From positions 199,771-263,770 of the forward strand of contig NZ_JBLTYX010000008.1 in NCBI RefSeq assembly GCF_048066115.1: 64,000 nucleotides of DNA, written 5' to 3'. This DNA is from Niveispirillum sp048066115 (GTDB taxonomy: Bacteria; Pseudomonadota; Alphaproteobacteria; Azospirillales; Azospirillaceae). The notes under the pieces are model-generated. The model was not told the origin of the DNA, ran no database searches, and saw nothing but the letters and a program-made list of their open reading frames with translations. The stretch's first letter is position 1. Every line of letters starts with the position of its first letter. Below are positions 43,108-51,220 of the stretch, piece by piece. Both the position numbers and the translations under genes were made by a program.

Positions 43108-43126
43108 ACCGACACAAGGCGGGGGG

Positions 43127-46100
43127 CTATTGCGCGGGCGCCACGCTCACGCGGTTGCGCCCCGCCTGCTTGGCGGCATAAAGCGCGGCATCGGCGCGGG
43201 CATAGAGCCCGTCCAGATCGTCATCGGGCCGCAGTTCGGCCACGCCGATGCTGGCCGTCACCCCGATCCCGTCCTCGCCCACCGGCACCCGCGTCGTCTC
43301 CACCGCCTCACGCAGGCGGTTGGCCAGCAGCAGGGCGCCGTCGGCCCCCGTATGCGGCATCAGCAGAGCGAATTCCTCGCCCCCCACGCGTCCCACCATG
43401 TCGGTGGACCGCATGTGCCCGGTCAGGATACGGCCGGCCATGACCAGCACGGCGTCGCCCACGGGATGGCCATGGGTGTCGTTGACGCGCTTGAACTCGT
43501 CCAGGTCCAGGACGGCCAGGGTCAGGGGCGTGCCATGGCGGTTGGCCAATGCGACCATCTCCGCCGCGCGCTGCATGAAATGCCGGCGGTTGGCGCAGCC
43601 GGTCAGCGGGTCGGTCATGGCCAGCCGTTCCAGCATTTCGTTGGCGGCGCGCAAATCGGCCGTATGATCGGCGATCTGCTGCTTCAGCACCGTTTGCTGC
43701 CGCCGCAGCAGGGCCGTGCGCCAGCGCACCAGCGCGAAGACCAGCGCCAGCATCAGGGCCAGCCACAGGCCCTGCACCCAGCGCTGCTGGTACCGGGCGG
43801 GCAGGACCCGCACGGGCAGCACCAGATCATGTTCCGCCGCCACCCCGTCGCGGTTGGTGCCGCGCAGATGCAAGGTGTAATCGCCGGGCGACAGGTTGGT
43901 ATAGACGGCCAGCCGGCGGTTGACATCCGTCTCCACCCAGTCGCGGTCGAACCCGTCCAGCCGGTAGGCATAGCGGTTGCGTTCCGGCGAGCTATAGTCC
44001 AGCGCCGCGAATTCCACGGCCAGGCTGTTGGTTTCCGGGGTCAGGACCAGGGGTTCGGGGGCTTTATTGCCGTTATAGCGGCCGATGGGCACGGGCACGC
44101 CGCCCACGCGCAGGTCGGTGACGACGATGGGTGGGCGGAAGCGCCAGGGCGGCAGCGTGCCCGGCCGCGCCACGGTGAAGCCGCCCAGCGCGCCGAACAG
44201 GGCTTCCCCTTCCTGCGTCGTGGCCCCGGCACCGGCGACGTAATCGACCAGTGCGGCCCCATCGGCCCGGCGCACCGGCCGCACGGCCAGGCTGTCGGGA
44301 TCGACCATGGCCAAGCCGTCATCGGTGCCGACCCAGATCGTGCCGGCACCATCCATTTGCAGGCTGCCGACATTGACATGCGGCAGCCCCTGTTCCAGCC
44401 CCACCCGCTGGAAACGGGGCTTGCCGTCGCCGTCGCGGCCCGTCATCACGGCCACGCCATTACCGAAGGTGCTGATCCACAGCCGGCCGCGCCGGTCGAA
44501 CAGCAGGCCGACCACGAAGCGGCCGGGCAGGGATTGCGGGTCGGCCGGATCGGTGGCGATATGTTCCACGGTGCGGGTGGCCAGGTCGATACGGTTCAGC
44601 CCGTCGCGCGTGCCGACCCACAGGTCGTCGCCGTGACCGCGCTTGATGACATTGACGCCGGTATCGGACAGGCGGATGCCCTGCGTCAGGACCGGCGTTG
44701 CGGTATCGGCCGGGCTGCGGCCTGGGATGACACCCCAGACCCCGTCCTCCTCCCCACCAACCCAGAGCACGCCATGCTCGTCATAGGACAGCGACTGGGT
44801 GGAGGCGCGGGGATTGCGGCCCGGAACCTTGTAGAGCGAAAGGATGCCGGTGGCCGGATCGCGGCTATACAGGCCGCGGCCGGTGCCGAAATAGACGGTG
44901 CCTTCCTTGTCCTCCGCCAGCGACGGGATACCGTCGGGCGGCAGGGCGCTGTCCGGGCGGGCCGCGTCGGGTTTCAAGGCAAGGATGCGACCGGCAGCGG
45001 GATCGACCAGATCGGCGCCACCATTGAAATAGCTGAGCCACAGCCGGTCGTCGCGCGTGGGAAGCACGGACAGGACATCGGCGGCGCTGAGCCCGTCGGC
45101 CGCGAATGTGGCGCCGAAGATGGTGGAGACCAGCCCGGGATCATGGGCATGGTAGGACAGGCCGCCCGTCGTGCCGACCCAGACGGAACCGGCATCATCG
45201 GTCAGCAACGCCCAGACATCGTCATGGGACAGGCTGGCGGGCAGGGTGCGGTCGTGACGGATCGGTTTGACCCGCAGGCTGTTCGTATCGACGGCCCAGA
45301 TGCCGGCCCCGCGCGACCCCGCCCACACCTCCTGCGGGCCGGCCATGGTCAGGCTGGAAACCGTCCAGGTCAGCGGCGCCGGCCCCGTATCTACGGCGCG
45401 CGGCCGGTCCGCACCGGTATCCAGCACGAACAGCCCGCGCCGGCGGGTGCCGATCCAGATGCGCCCATCGGGGTCCTGCAAAAGGGCGGAAACACCCGCC
45501 GCCTCCGCCGGCAGGACCATATCGACCAGGGCGCCGTCGCGGTTGCGGACCAGTCCCCCCGTTGTGCCGATCCACAAGGTACCATCACGGTCCCGCAGCA
45601 GCGTGCGCACGCCCGTGGCCAGACGGCCTTCGCTGTTCAGGCTGGTGATCGTGCCGGCTTCATCGAGATGATAAAGCCCCTTGTCGCTGCCGACCCACAG
45701 GCCGCCGGCGCCGTCATCGGCGATGGCGCCGATATGCGTGCGCTCCCCGCCGGTGCGTAGCGGTACAGGAATGAACCGGTCCGTCTGTTTGTCGTAACGG
45801 GCCAGCCCGCCGGCCCCGCCCCCGACCCAGAGCCGCCCGGCTTCATCCACATGCAGGGTCTCGACCCAATCATCATGCAGGCTGCCGTCGATGCCTGGAT
45901 TGGCACGATAGGCGGTGAACCGGTAGCCATCCCAGCGGGTCAGCCCGCCTTGCGTGCCCACCCACAGGAAACCGTCGCGATCCTGGACCAGGGCGGTGGG
46001 AACGGGATGTGGGATACCCTGGTTGCGGCCGTAATTCTGGAACACCGTGGTGGCCAGCCCGTCCCAGCGCTCCATGGCGCGGGCGGGCATGACAGCCAGG

Positions 46101-46171
46101 AAAAGCGAAAGCCCGATGGCGGCCCAGGATGGGCCCACCGGAAGCTTCCAACACTGACTGCCCAGCTTCAA
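43127..46171 (-). CDS. Diguanylate cyclase with periplasmic two-component propellers
   Basis: A 1014-residue membrane protein. A signal/anchor (about 15-32) is followed by two seven-bladed Reg_prop propellers (about 40-690) with repeats such as DGFLWVGTQGGLTRWDG and GTLWIGTTGGLVRNRDG. A Y_Y_Y domain follows (about 700-785), then a helix near 790-815, a short coiled coil and a GGDEF domain. The active site reads GGEEF near 930 with DPLTGCANRRHF upstream, so cyclic-di-GMP synthesis is likely. Sensor propellers of this type read glycans or envelope signals in other bacteria. It may link an external polysaccharide signal to biofilm or EPS output. Confidence 0.92.
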   Translation of the reverse strand: MKLGSQCWKLPVGPSWAAIGLSLFLAVMPARAMERWDGLATTVFQNYGRNQGIPHPVPTALVQDRDGFLWVGTQGGLTRWDGYRFTAYRANPGIDGSLHDDWVETLHVDEAGRLWVGGGAGGLARYDKQTDRFIPVPLRTGGERTHIGAIADDGAGGLWVGSDKGLYHLDEAGTITSLNSEGRLATGVRTLLRDRDGTLWIGTTGGLVRNRDGALVDMVLPAEAAGVSALLQDPDGRIWIGTRRRGLFVLDTGADRPRAVDTGPAPLTWTVSSLTMAGPQEVWAGSRGAGIWAVDTNSLRVKPIRHDRTLPASLSHDDVWALLTDDAGSVWVGTTGGLSYHAHDPGLVSTIFGATFAADGLSAADVLSVLPTRDDRLWLSYFNGGADLVDPAAGRILALKPDAARPDSALPPDGIPSLAEDKEGTVYFGTGRGLYSRDPATGILSLYKVPGRNPRASTQSLSYDEHGVLWVGGEEDGVWGVIPGRSPADTATPVLTQGIRLSDTGVNVIKRGHGDDLWVGTRDGLNRIDLATRTVEHIATDPADPQSLPGRFVVGLLFDRRGRLWISTFGNGVAVMTGRDGDGKPRFQRVGLEQGLPHVNVGSLQMDGAGTIWVGTDDGLAMVDPDSLAVRPVRRADGAALVDYVAGAGATTQEGEALFGALGGFTVARPGTLPPWRFRPPIVVTDLRVGGVPVPIGRYNGNKAPEPLVLTPETNSLAVEFAALDYSSPERNRYAYRLDGFDRDWVETDVNRRLAVYTNLSPGDYTLHLRGTNRDGVAAEHDLVLPVRVLPARYQQRWVQGLWLALMLALVFALVRWRTALLRRQQTVLKQQIADHTADLRAANEMLERLAMTDPLTGCANRRHFMQRAAEMVALANRHGTPLTLAVLDLDEFKRVNDTHGHPVGDAVLVMAGRILTGHMRSTDMVGRVGGEEFALLMPHTGADGALLLANRLREAVETTRVPVGEDGIGVTASIGVAELRPDDDLDGLYARADAALYAAKQAGRNRVSVAPAQ

Positions 46172-46250
46172 GATGCCGCCACCCTTTTACCAAGGACAGC
46201 AGCACCTTAGCAGATGTCACAGAAGAAGACATCGTACGTTCGTAAGGGAA

Positions 46251-46275
46251 GGGGAGGATGTGGGCAATCCTCCCC
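46251..46275 (-). terminator. Hairpin after the siderophore receptor gene
   Basis: A 9-bp stem GGGGAGGAT (46251-46259 with 46267-46275) lies 8 nt beyond the receptor stop on the minus strand. The following T-run is weak. Confidence 0.5.
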
Positions 46276-46283
46276 CGCTGATT

Positions 46284-48503
46284 TCACAGGGATGAGCGCA
46301 AATTAACCAATACGCGGCGCGGTTGCCCCCAGAAGCCGGCATTGAAATAGCCGACATTGCGGTAATACTTCTTGTCGAAGATGTTGGTGGCGTTCACGCC
46401 CACGCTGACCTGTTCGCTCACCTGGTACCGGGCCATGAGGTCGGCCAGGAAATAGGCCCCCTGGGTGACGCGGCCCTGGGCGGTGATCGGCGTGCCATTG
46501 GCGTTGAACCGGCCCGTGGGGATGGCCTGGTTCTGGTAGATCTCGCTCTGCCAGGTAACGCCACCGCCGACGCTGTAGTCACCCAGCTTGTAATTGCTGA
46601 ACAGGCGCAGCATGTGGGCCGGGCTGACGGTGAAGGTCCGCATCCCCGCCTGATCCTCGCTTCTTGCATAGGTATAGCCGCCGGTCAGGCGCCATTCCGG
46701 GGTGATGGACCCGGAAACCTCCGCCTCCATGCCCAGTGTCTCCACCCCCTTCACTGCGCGATAGGCATCACCACCGTCGGGCAGCATGCCGGGTGCGGCC
46801 GTCGGGTCCAGTTCTGCGACATTATCCTGCTGCATCAGGAAGCCGTTCAGCGAGGCATAGAGCCGCCTGTCGAAGAACTCGCCCTTGAACCCTGCCTCAT
46901 AATTGGCGCCGGTCAGCGGTGCCAACTGTTCATTATTACGGTCGCGCTGGCTCTGCGGTCGGAACACCTGGGAATAAGACGCGAAGGCCGAGATTTCCTC
47001 CGTCAGGTCGACCACCGTACCCAGATAGGGGCTGAGCTTGGTGTCGGCATTGACGGCATTGATGGAGGTGCGCACCCCGGCGGTGGAGAAATTCTCCGTC
47101 TCCGTCTCGAAATCGGAATAGCGGGCACCGGCGATGACCTTCACCCCGTCCATCGGGTTCAGGCGGATGGCGCCATAGACGCCGCTTTCGGTGGAATGCT
47201 CCAGGGTGCGGGGAATGCCCAGATTCTGCACCGTGGGCATTCCGATATCGCCATTCCAGGTATAGATGCTGGGGAAGGTCGCACCGTACGGCCGGCTGAT
47301 GATGCTGGCATGCATGGAGGCGAAGTCGCGGTCATAGTAGTTGGCGCCGAACACCAGTTCATGCGTGCGCCCGAACAGCTCCACGGGGCCGGATGCATAG
47401 GCATCCAGCGAATCCTCTCGCGTCTCACCCACGCCATAGGTGTCGGACCGTCCCAGGCCCAGACCGGTAGCCTTGTTGATGAAGCTGGTGGCACCGGAAT
47501 TGGAGCCGACATAGAGCAGGCTTTCCGTGTCGGTCCAGCGCTTGTTATAGGCCAGACGCGCGACCCAATCGCCCACCGACTGCTCCAGGGAGCTGGACAG
47601 GTTGATATTGTCGCGCTGCCACCGGCTCCATTTCGATGCGGCACTGTAGGACCGTTCCGTGCGGATGCGGGCGCCGTCGCTGTAGAACAGCGGCGAGGCG
47701 CCCCAGGAACCGCCCTGGCTGTCGGTGCGCAGATAATCCACGCCCACGCGCAGGCGGGTAGTCTCGGTGATGTCGCCCTCGATCACGCCATAAAGGCTGG
47801 GCGACTTGTCGCGCTGGAAGCGGACGTGGCTTTCGCGGTCGGTATAGGCGCCGACCAGCCGGGCGCGGATGCGGCCATTCTCCAGCAGCGGGCCGCCGAC
47901 ATCAGCCTCCGCCCGCTTATAGTTCCAGCTGCCATAGGTCAGGCTGGTGCTGGCCTTGAAGTCTTCCTGCGGGCGCTTGCGCACCATGTTGATGGTGGCG
48001 GACGGATCGCCTGTGCCCGTCACCAGACCTGTGGCCCCGCGCACGATCTCCACGCGTTCATAGATCGAGGTATCGCTCATCACCGAATTGGCCGCCGCCC
48101 CGGTCTGGAACACTGTGGGCACACCGTCGAACTGGAAATTGGTGATGGGAAAACCGCGGGCCAGGAAGCGGGTGCGGTTGCTGTCATAGGATTGGACCGT
48201 GATGCCCGGCGTCTGTTCCAGCACGTCGGTCACGGTGATCAGGTTGTAATCCTCAATGCGCTCGCGGGTCATCACCGTCACCGATTGCGGTGTCTCGCGC
48301 AGGGACAGCGGTAGCTTGGTGGCCGTGTTGGCGGCGCGCGCGTGATAGCCCTCCGTCCGGTGCAGCACCAGGATCTCGTCCAGCAACTCCTCGTTCCCCT
48401 CAGTCGCGGCCTGCGCCAGCGCTGGCCCAACCAGCAAAGCCAAGGACAAAGAGAGGGCGGTGCCGGCCTGCAAGTGCGGGCGGCCTGAATGAAGGCGGGA
48501 CAT
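46284..48503 (-). CDS. TonB-dependent siderophore receptor
   Basis: A 739-residue outer-membrane receptor of the FhuE/FpvA type. A signal peptide ends near ALAQAATEG. The plug has the siderophore-receptor signature ETPQSVTVMTRERIEDY (near 70-86), FLARGFPITNFQFDGVPT and VRGATGLVTGTGDPSATIN. The barrel ends VLVNLRSSL, preceded by NIFDKKYYRNVGYFN. It is last in an operon with DUF3649, PepSY and DUF3325 genes, a set typical of ferric-siderophore use and reduction in the periplasm. Iron regulation is expected. Confidence 0.92.
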   Translation of the reverse strand: MSRLHSGRPHLQAGTALSLSLALLVGPALAQAATEGNEELLDEILVLHRTEGYHARAANTATKLPLSLRETPQSVTVMTRERIEDYNLITVTDVLEQTPGITVQSYDSNRTRFLARGFPITNFQFDGVPTVFQTGAAANSVMSDTSIYERVEIVRGATGLVTGTGDPSATINMVRKRPQEDFKASTSLTYGSWNYKRAEADVGGPLLENGRIRARLVGAYTDRESHVRFQRDKSPSLYGVIEGDITETTRLRVGVDYLRTDSQGGSWGASPLFYSDGARIRTERSYSAASKWSRWQRDNINLSSSLEQSVGDWVARLAYNKRWTDTESLLYVGSNSGATSFINKATGLGLGRSDTYGVGETREDSLDAYASGPVELFGRTHELVFGANYYDRDFASMHASIISRPYGATFPSIYTWNGDIGMPTVQNLGIPRTLEHSTESGVYGAIRLNPMDGVKVIAGARYSDFETETENFSTAGVRTSINAVNADTKLSPYLGTVVDLTEEISAFASYSQVFRPQSQRDRNNEQLAPLTGANYEAGFKGEFFDRRLYASLNGFLMQQDNVAELDPTAAPGMLPDGGDAYRAVKGVETLGMEAEVSGSITPEWRLTGGYTYARSEDQAGMRTFTVSPAHMLRLFSNYKLGDYSVGGGVTWQSEIYQNQAIPTGRFNANGTPITAQGRVTQGAYFLADLMARYQVSEQVSVGVNATNIFDKKYYRNVGYFNAGFWGQPRRVLVNLRSSL

Positions 48504-48539
48504 GGGATTATCCTTGTAAGAGAAGTCAGGCGAGACGGC

Positions 48540-48815
48540 TCAACGCCGCCCGGGTTTCAGATAGGTGCGGGCCAGGACCAGCGGGGCGGCGGAAAAGCTC
48601 AACACCCCGCACCAGGCCACGCTGCCCAGGGCCGGTCCCCAGGACGCGGCCGCCGCCGCCCAGGACAGCGCCAGCAGCGCCCCGCCCAGCAGGCGCAGGC
48701 TGCGGCTACCGCGCTTGGACGGATCGCGTCCCACCAGCCAATGGTGATGTTCCGCCATGGCCAGTGCCAGCGATGCGAAGCCGGCCAGTGCCAGCAGCCA
48801 GGATATCAGGCTCAT
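48540..48815 (-). CDS. DUF3325 small membrane protein
   Basis: A 91-residue protein with three hydrophobic helices (about 3-20, 41-58, 63-82) matching DUF3325, found almost only in siderophore-uptake operons. The conserved ALAMAEHHHWLVGR contains three adjacent histidines that could bind a metal or haem. Its ATG overlaps the PepSY stop (ATGA). A supporting role to the PepSY reductase is inferred. Confidence 0.8.
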   Translation of the reverse strand: MSLISWLLALAGFASLALAMAEHHHWLVGRDPSKRGSRSLRLLGGALLALSWAAAAASWGPALGSVAWCGVLSFSAAPLVLARTYLKPGRR

Positions 48816-50416
48816 TCCCCGGCCACGGCCACCACGGCCGCCTCCCTGGGTGCGCGGACCTTGGCGGGAACCACGCGGGGTTTGTGGCGATGGACCTTGG
48901 CGGCGATGGCGACCAGCGACAGGCCAAGGGCGAAGAAGGTGATGTCGGTCCAGAACCGGGTCCAGTCACCGCTGATCGCGTGCTGGAACATGCCCTGGCC
49001 GGTCACCTGATCGAAGAACGGCAAAGCCAGCAGCATCAGCCCGGCCAGGCCGAACTGTTCCACCCAGCCGCGCTTGGGGCGTCGGATGAAGCCGTGCAGC
49101 AGGGCCAGCCCCCAGGCGATGAACATGGCGTTCACCTCCCCATGCCAGCGGCCTTCCATGCCCACGGGCAGCAAGCGGTTGGCCCACAGCATGGTGATCA
49201 TGCCCAGCGGCAATCCTGCCACCGTGCCGACATTCAGCCGTTCCACCAGCCGGAAGCCGAAATGCGGCTTCGTCGGATCGGGCAGTTTCTCCCGCCGCTT
49301 GGCGGTCCACATCACCAGGCCCGTGCCCACCATGACCGTGCCGGCCAGCCCGGACAGGAAGTAGAGCCAGCGCACGGTGATGGGGGAGAAGCGGCCGGCA
49401 TGGATGCCGACCATGGCATCGCGGGTGGCGGTGCCGGCCCCGCTGGCCAGCGCCTGCCCCAGCAGCGCCCCCGTTACCCCGTCGAACACCAGCGGTTCGC
49501 TGTCATCCAGGATGGAGTGGTGCAGGTCGCGGCCCATGGTGACGCGGGCGGACGTGTCGCCGGGATTGGCGATGCGGATGCTGCCCGGCCCGACCCCGCC
49601 CCAGGTCTCGCGCGCCAGCGCCAGCATCGCCCCCATGGGTGCCATCGGTGCTGGCGTGGCGGCATATTTGGCCGGCGGCACATCGGGCTGGGTGGCGGCG
49701 AAGGCGGCGTTGCGGTCGTCGAAATTGGCCAGCATCGCCCAGGGCATATAAAGCCCCATCAGGGTGACCAGCCCGGTATAGGTGATCATCAGATGGAAGG
49801 GCAGGGCCAGCACGGCCGTGGCATTATGCCCGTCCAGCCAGCTGCGCTGTCCCTTGCCGGGCCGGAAGGTGAAGAATTCCCGGAAGATCTTCTTGTGCGT
49901 GATCACGCCGGTGACGATGGCGATCAGCATGAACATGGAACAGAAGCCCACGAACCATCGCGCCCAGATCACCGGCATGTAATGCAGGTCGAAATGCATG
50001 CGGTACCAGAAATCGCCGCCACGCGTCTCCCGCACCGCCACTTCCCGGCCCTGGCCATCCACCCACAGGCTGTTGGTGGCGTCGGGCCAGCGGAAGGGCC
50101 GGCGCTCTCCGGGCGGCAGACGTTCGGTCCACACGCCCTGGACACCCGCACCGCGCTGGCCGGGCAGGGTGATCGCCCAGGTCGTGGCATCGGCTGCGCG
50201 GGTGGCCAGTGCCGCCAGGGCCCCTTCCACCATCCGCCGCTCATCCTCGGGCGTGCGCATCTCCGACGTCACGGACAGCTCCGGCCGCATCCAGCGGCTG
50301 ATCTCCTCCCGCCAGAAACTGGCGGTGCCGGCGATGAAGATCAGGAACAGCACCCAACCGACCAACAGGCCGGTCCAGGTATGCACGGCCGATTGCGTCT
50401 GGCGGAACCCCTTCAT
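48812..50416 (-). CDS. PepSY-associated TM-helix protein (probable ferric-siderophore reductase)
   Basis: A 534-residue inner-membrane protein of the PepSY_TM family with helices near 15-35, 145-168, 190-215 and several at the C-terminus. Motifs are QTQSAVHTWTGLLVGWVLF near the N-terminus and DLHYMPVIWARWFVGF, with paired histidines (HTW, HFDLHY, HKK, HNA) that could hold haem. Homologues reduce ferric siderophores in the periplasm (FoxB/FpvG type). The ATG at 50416 overlaps the DUF3649 stop by 4 nt; a longer frame exists but overlaps that gene further. Confidence 0.87.
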   Translation of the reverse strand: MKGFRQTQSAVHTWTGLLVGWVLFLIFIAGTASFWREEISRWMRPELSVTSEMRTPEDERRMVEGALAALATRAADATTWAITLPGQRGAGVQGVWTERLPPGERRPFRWPDATNSLWVDGQGREVAVRETRGGDFWYRMHFDLHYMPVIWARWFVGFCSMFMLIAIVTGVITHKKIFREFFTFRPGKGQRSWLDGHNATAVLALPFHLMITYTGLVTLMGLYMPWAMLANFDDRNAAFAATQPDVPPAKYAATPAPMAPMGAMLALARETWGGVGPGSIRIANPGDTSARVTMGRDLHHSILDDSEPLVFDGVTGALLGQALASGAGTATRDAMVGIHAGRFSPITVRWLYFLSGLAGTVMVGTGLVMWTAKRREKLPDPTKPHFGFRLVERLNVGTVAGLPLGMITMLWANRLLPVGMEGRWHGEVNAMFIAWGLALLHGFIRRPKRGWVEQFGLAGLMLLALPFFDQVTGQGMFQHAISGDWTRFWTDITFFALGLSLVAIAAKVHRHKPRVVPAKVRAPREAAVVAVAGE

Positions 50417-50751
50417 GACGGCCATCCCCCTTGCATGGAAAGCCAGGCCAGCCCCCCCGTCGCCAGCGCCAACCCCCAGATCCACCCCGCCACCACCAGC
50501 GCCTTTCCGGCGCCGAAGGTCCAGACCACGGCCCCCGTGAACAGGGCGAACGACATGACCGTGGCCGCCATCGCGGCTTCCAGCGGCGATCCCGGCAGCA
50601 TCCGGGCCAGCAGTGCCGTGGCTGCTGCCGTGAGGGCATAGCCGCCGAACGAGGCCGTCAGGATTCGCACCGGCACGTCCCAGGCCGGTCGTTTGGCCAG
50701 CGCTGGCCGTGGGGCGGCCTTCTTGGCGGGGGAAGGGGAGGGGGCGGACAA
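50413..50751 (-). CDS. DUF3649 small membrane protein, TTG start
   Basis: About 112 residues with three hydrophobic helices, matching DUF3649 of siderophore operons (VRILTASFGGYALTAAATAL). An ATG at 50796 lies within the -10 box of the likely promoter and cannot be the start on that transcript. TTG 50751 with GAAGG 9-10 nt upstream is the best alternative. It is the first gene of the iron-uptake operon. Confidence 0.75.
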   Translation of the reverse strand: MSAPSPSPAKKAAPRPALAKRPAWDVPVRILTASFGGYALTAAATALLARMLPGSPLEAAMAATVMSFALFTGAVVWTFGAGKALVVAGWIWGLALATGGLAWLSMQGGWPS

Positions 50752-50791
50752 GGGATCGGACCTTCGGATGAATGTCGAATTAAGAATTATT

Positions 50792-50820
50792 CGCATATGC
50801 ACAAAGCAAAGTCCTGTCAA
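50792..50820 (-). promoter_or_regulatory. Sigma-70-type promoter of the siderophore operon
   Basis: On the minus strand TTGACA (50820-50815), a 17-nt spacer and TATGCG (50797-50792). Directly downstream is an AT-rich stretch with inverted CGAAT/ATTCG arms (50776-50793), a plausible Fur/Irr-type iron-regulator site. Confidence 0.55.
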
Positions 50821-51090
50821 GGCCAAAGCGGGCGGCGGATCGGCTGGGCTTCTATGCGCTGAATTCCATTTCCATTTTCAGGACAAAGGCTTGGATGCCG
50901 ACGGCAGGCGGTCGGTACTGTCCAGAATCCTGTCCAGGCTGATGTCACCACAGATTGGAAAGTGGATTGAGAAATTCAGCAATGCCCTTCATCCTGAAAG
51001 AAGGATCTGCGGGATAATCATTTCTTAACCATAACTGCTGCCAGGGATTTGTAATATATATTATATTATGGGAGCGGTAACAAAATCAGG
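50821..51090. other. Non-coding gap between divergent TonB operons
   Basis: No credible reading frame: a nominal frame to 51028 lacks a binding site and family features. The right part turns AT-rich, with a 12-bp palindrome TAATATATATTA (51052-51063) that could be a bend or regulator site for the receptor at 51221. Confidence 0.5.
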
Positions 51091-51119
51091 TTGACGGACC
51101 ACTCTCATCAGATAATAAT
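51091..51119 (+). promoter_or_regulatory. Promoter of the pectin/rhamnose locus receptor
   Basis: TTGACG (51091-51096) is followed after 16 nt by TAATAA (51113-51118), or after 17 nt by AATAAT. It lies about 100 nt before the GTG start, leaving a long 5' leader. Confidence 0.5.
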
Positions 51120-51220
51120 GCTTTTCAAAATATGGGATGCGTGCCGGGAAAAGGCGTGGGGTGGTTCCAACGCCCGCCGGCATGTTCGGTATCTAAGATA
51201 ATACCAAGAGGGAGGTCCCC

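Noticed and set aside
43130..45760. Plus-strand open frame of 876 codons
   Set aside because: Antisense to the propeller-GGDEF gene, whose repeats explain the periodic pattern seen in the shadow.
50693..51028. Small plus-strand gene in the gap before the large TonB receptor
   Set aside because: No ribosome binding site, starts antisense to DUF3649, and the peptide has no signal, helix pattern or family similarity.
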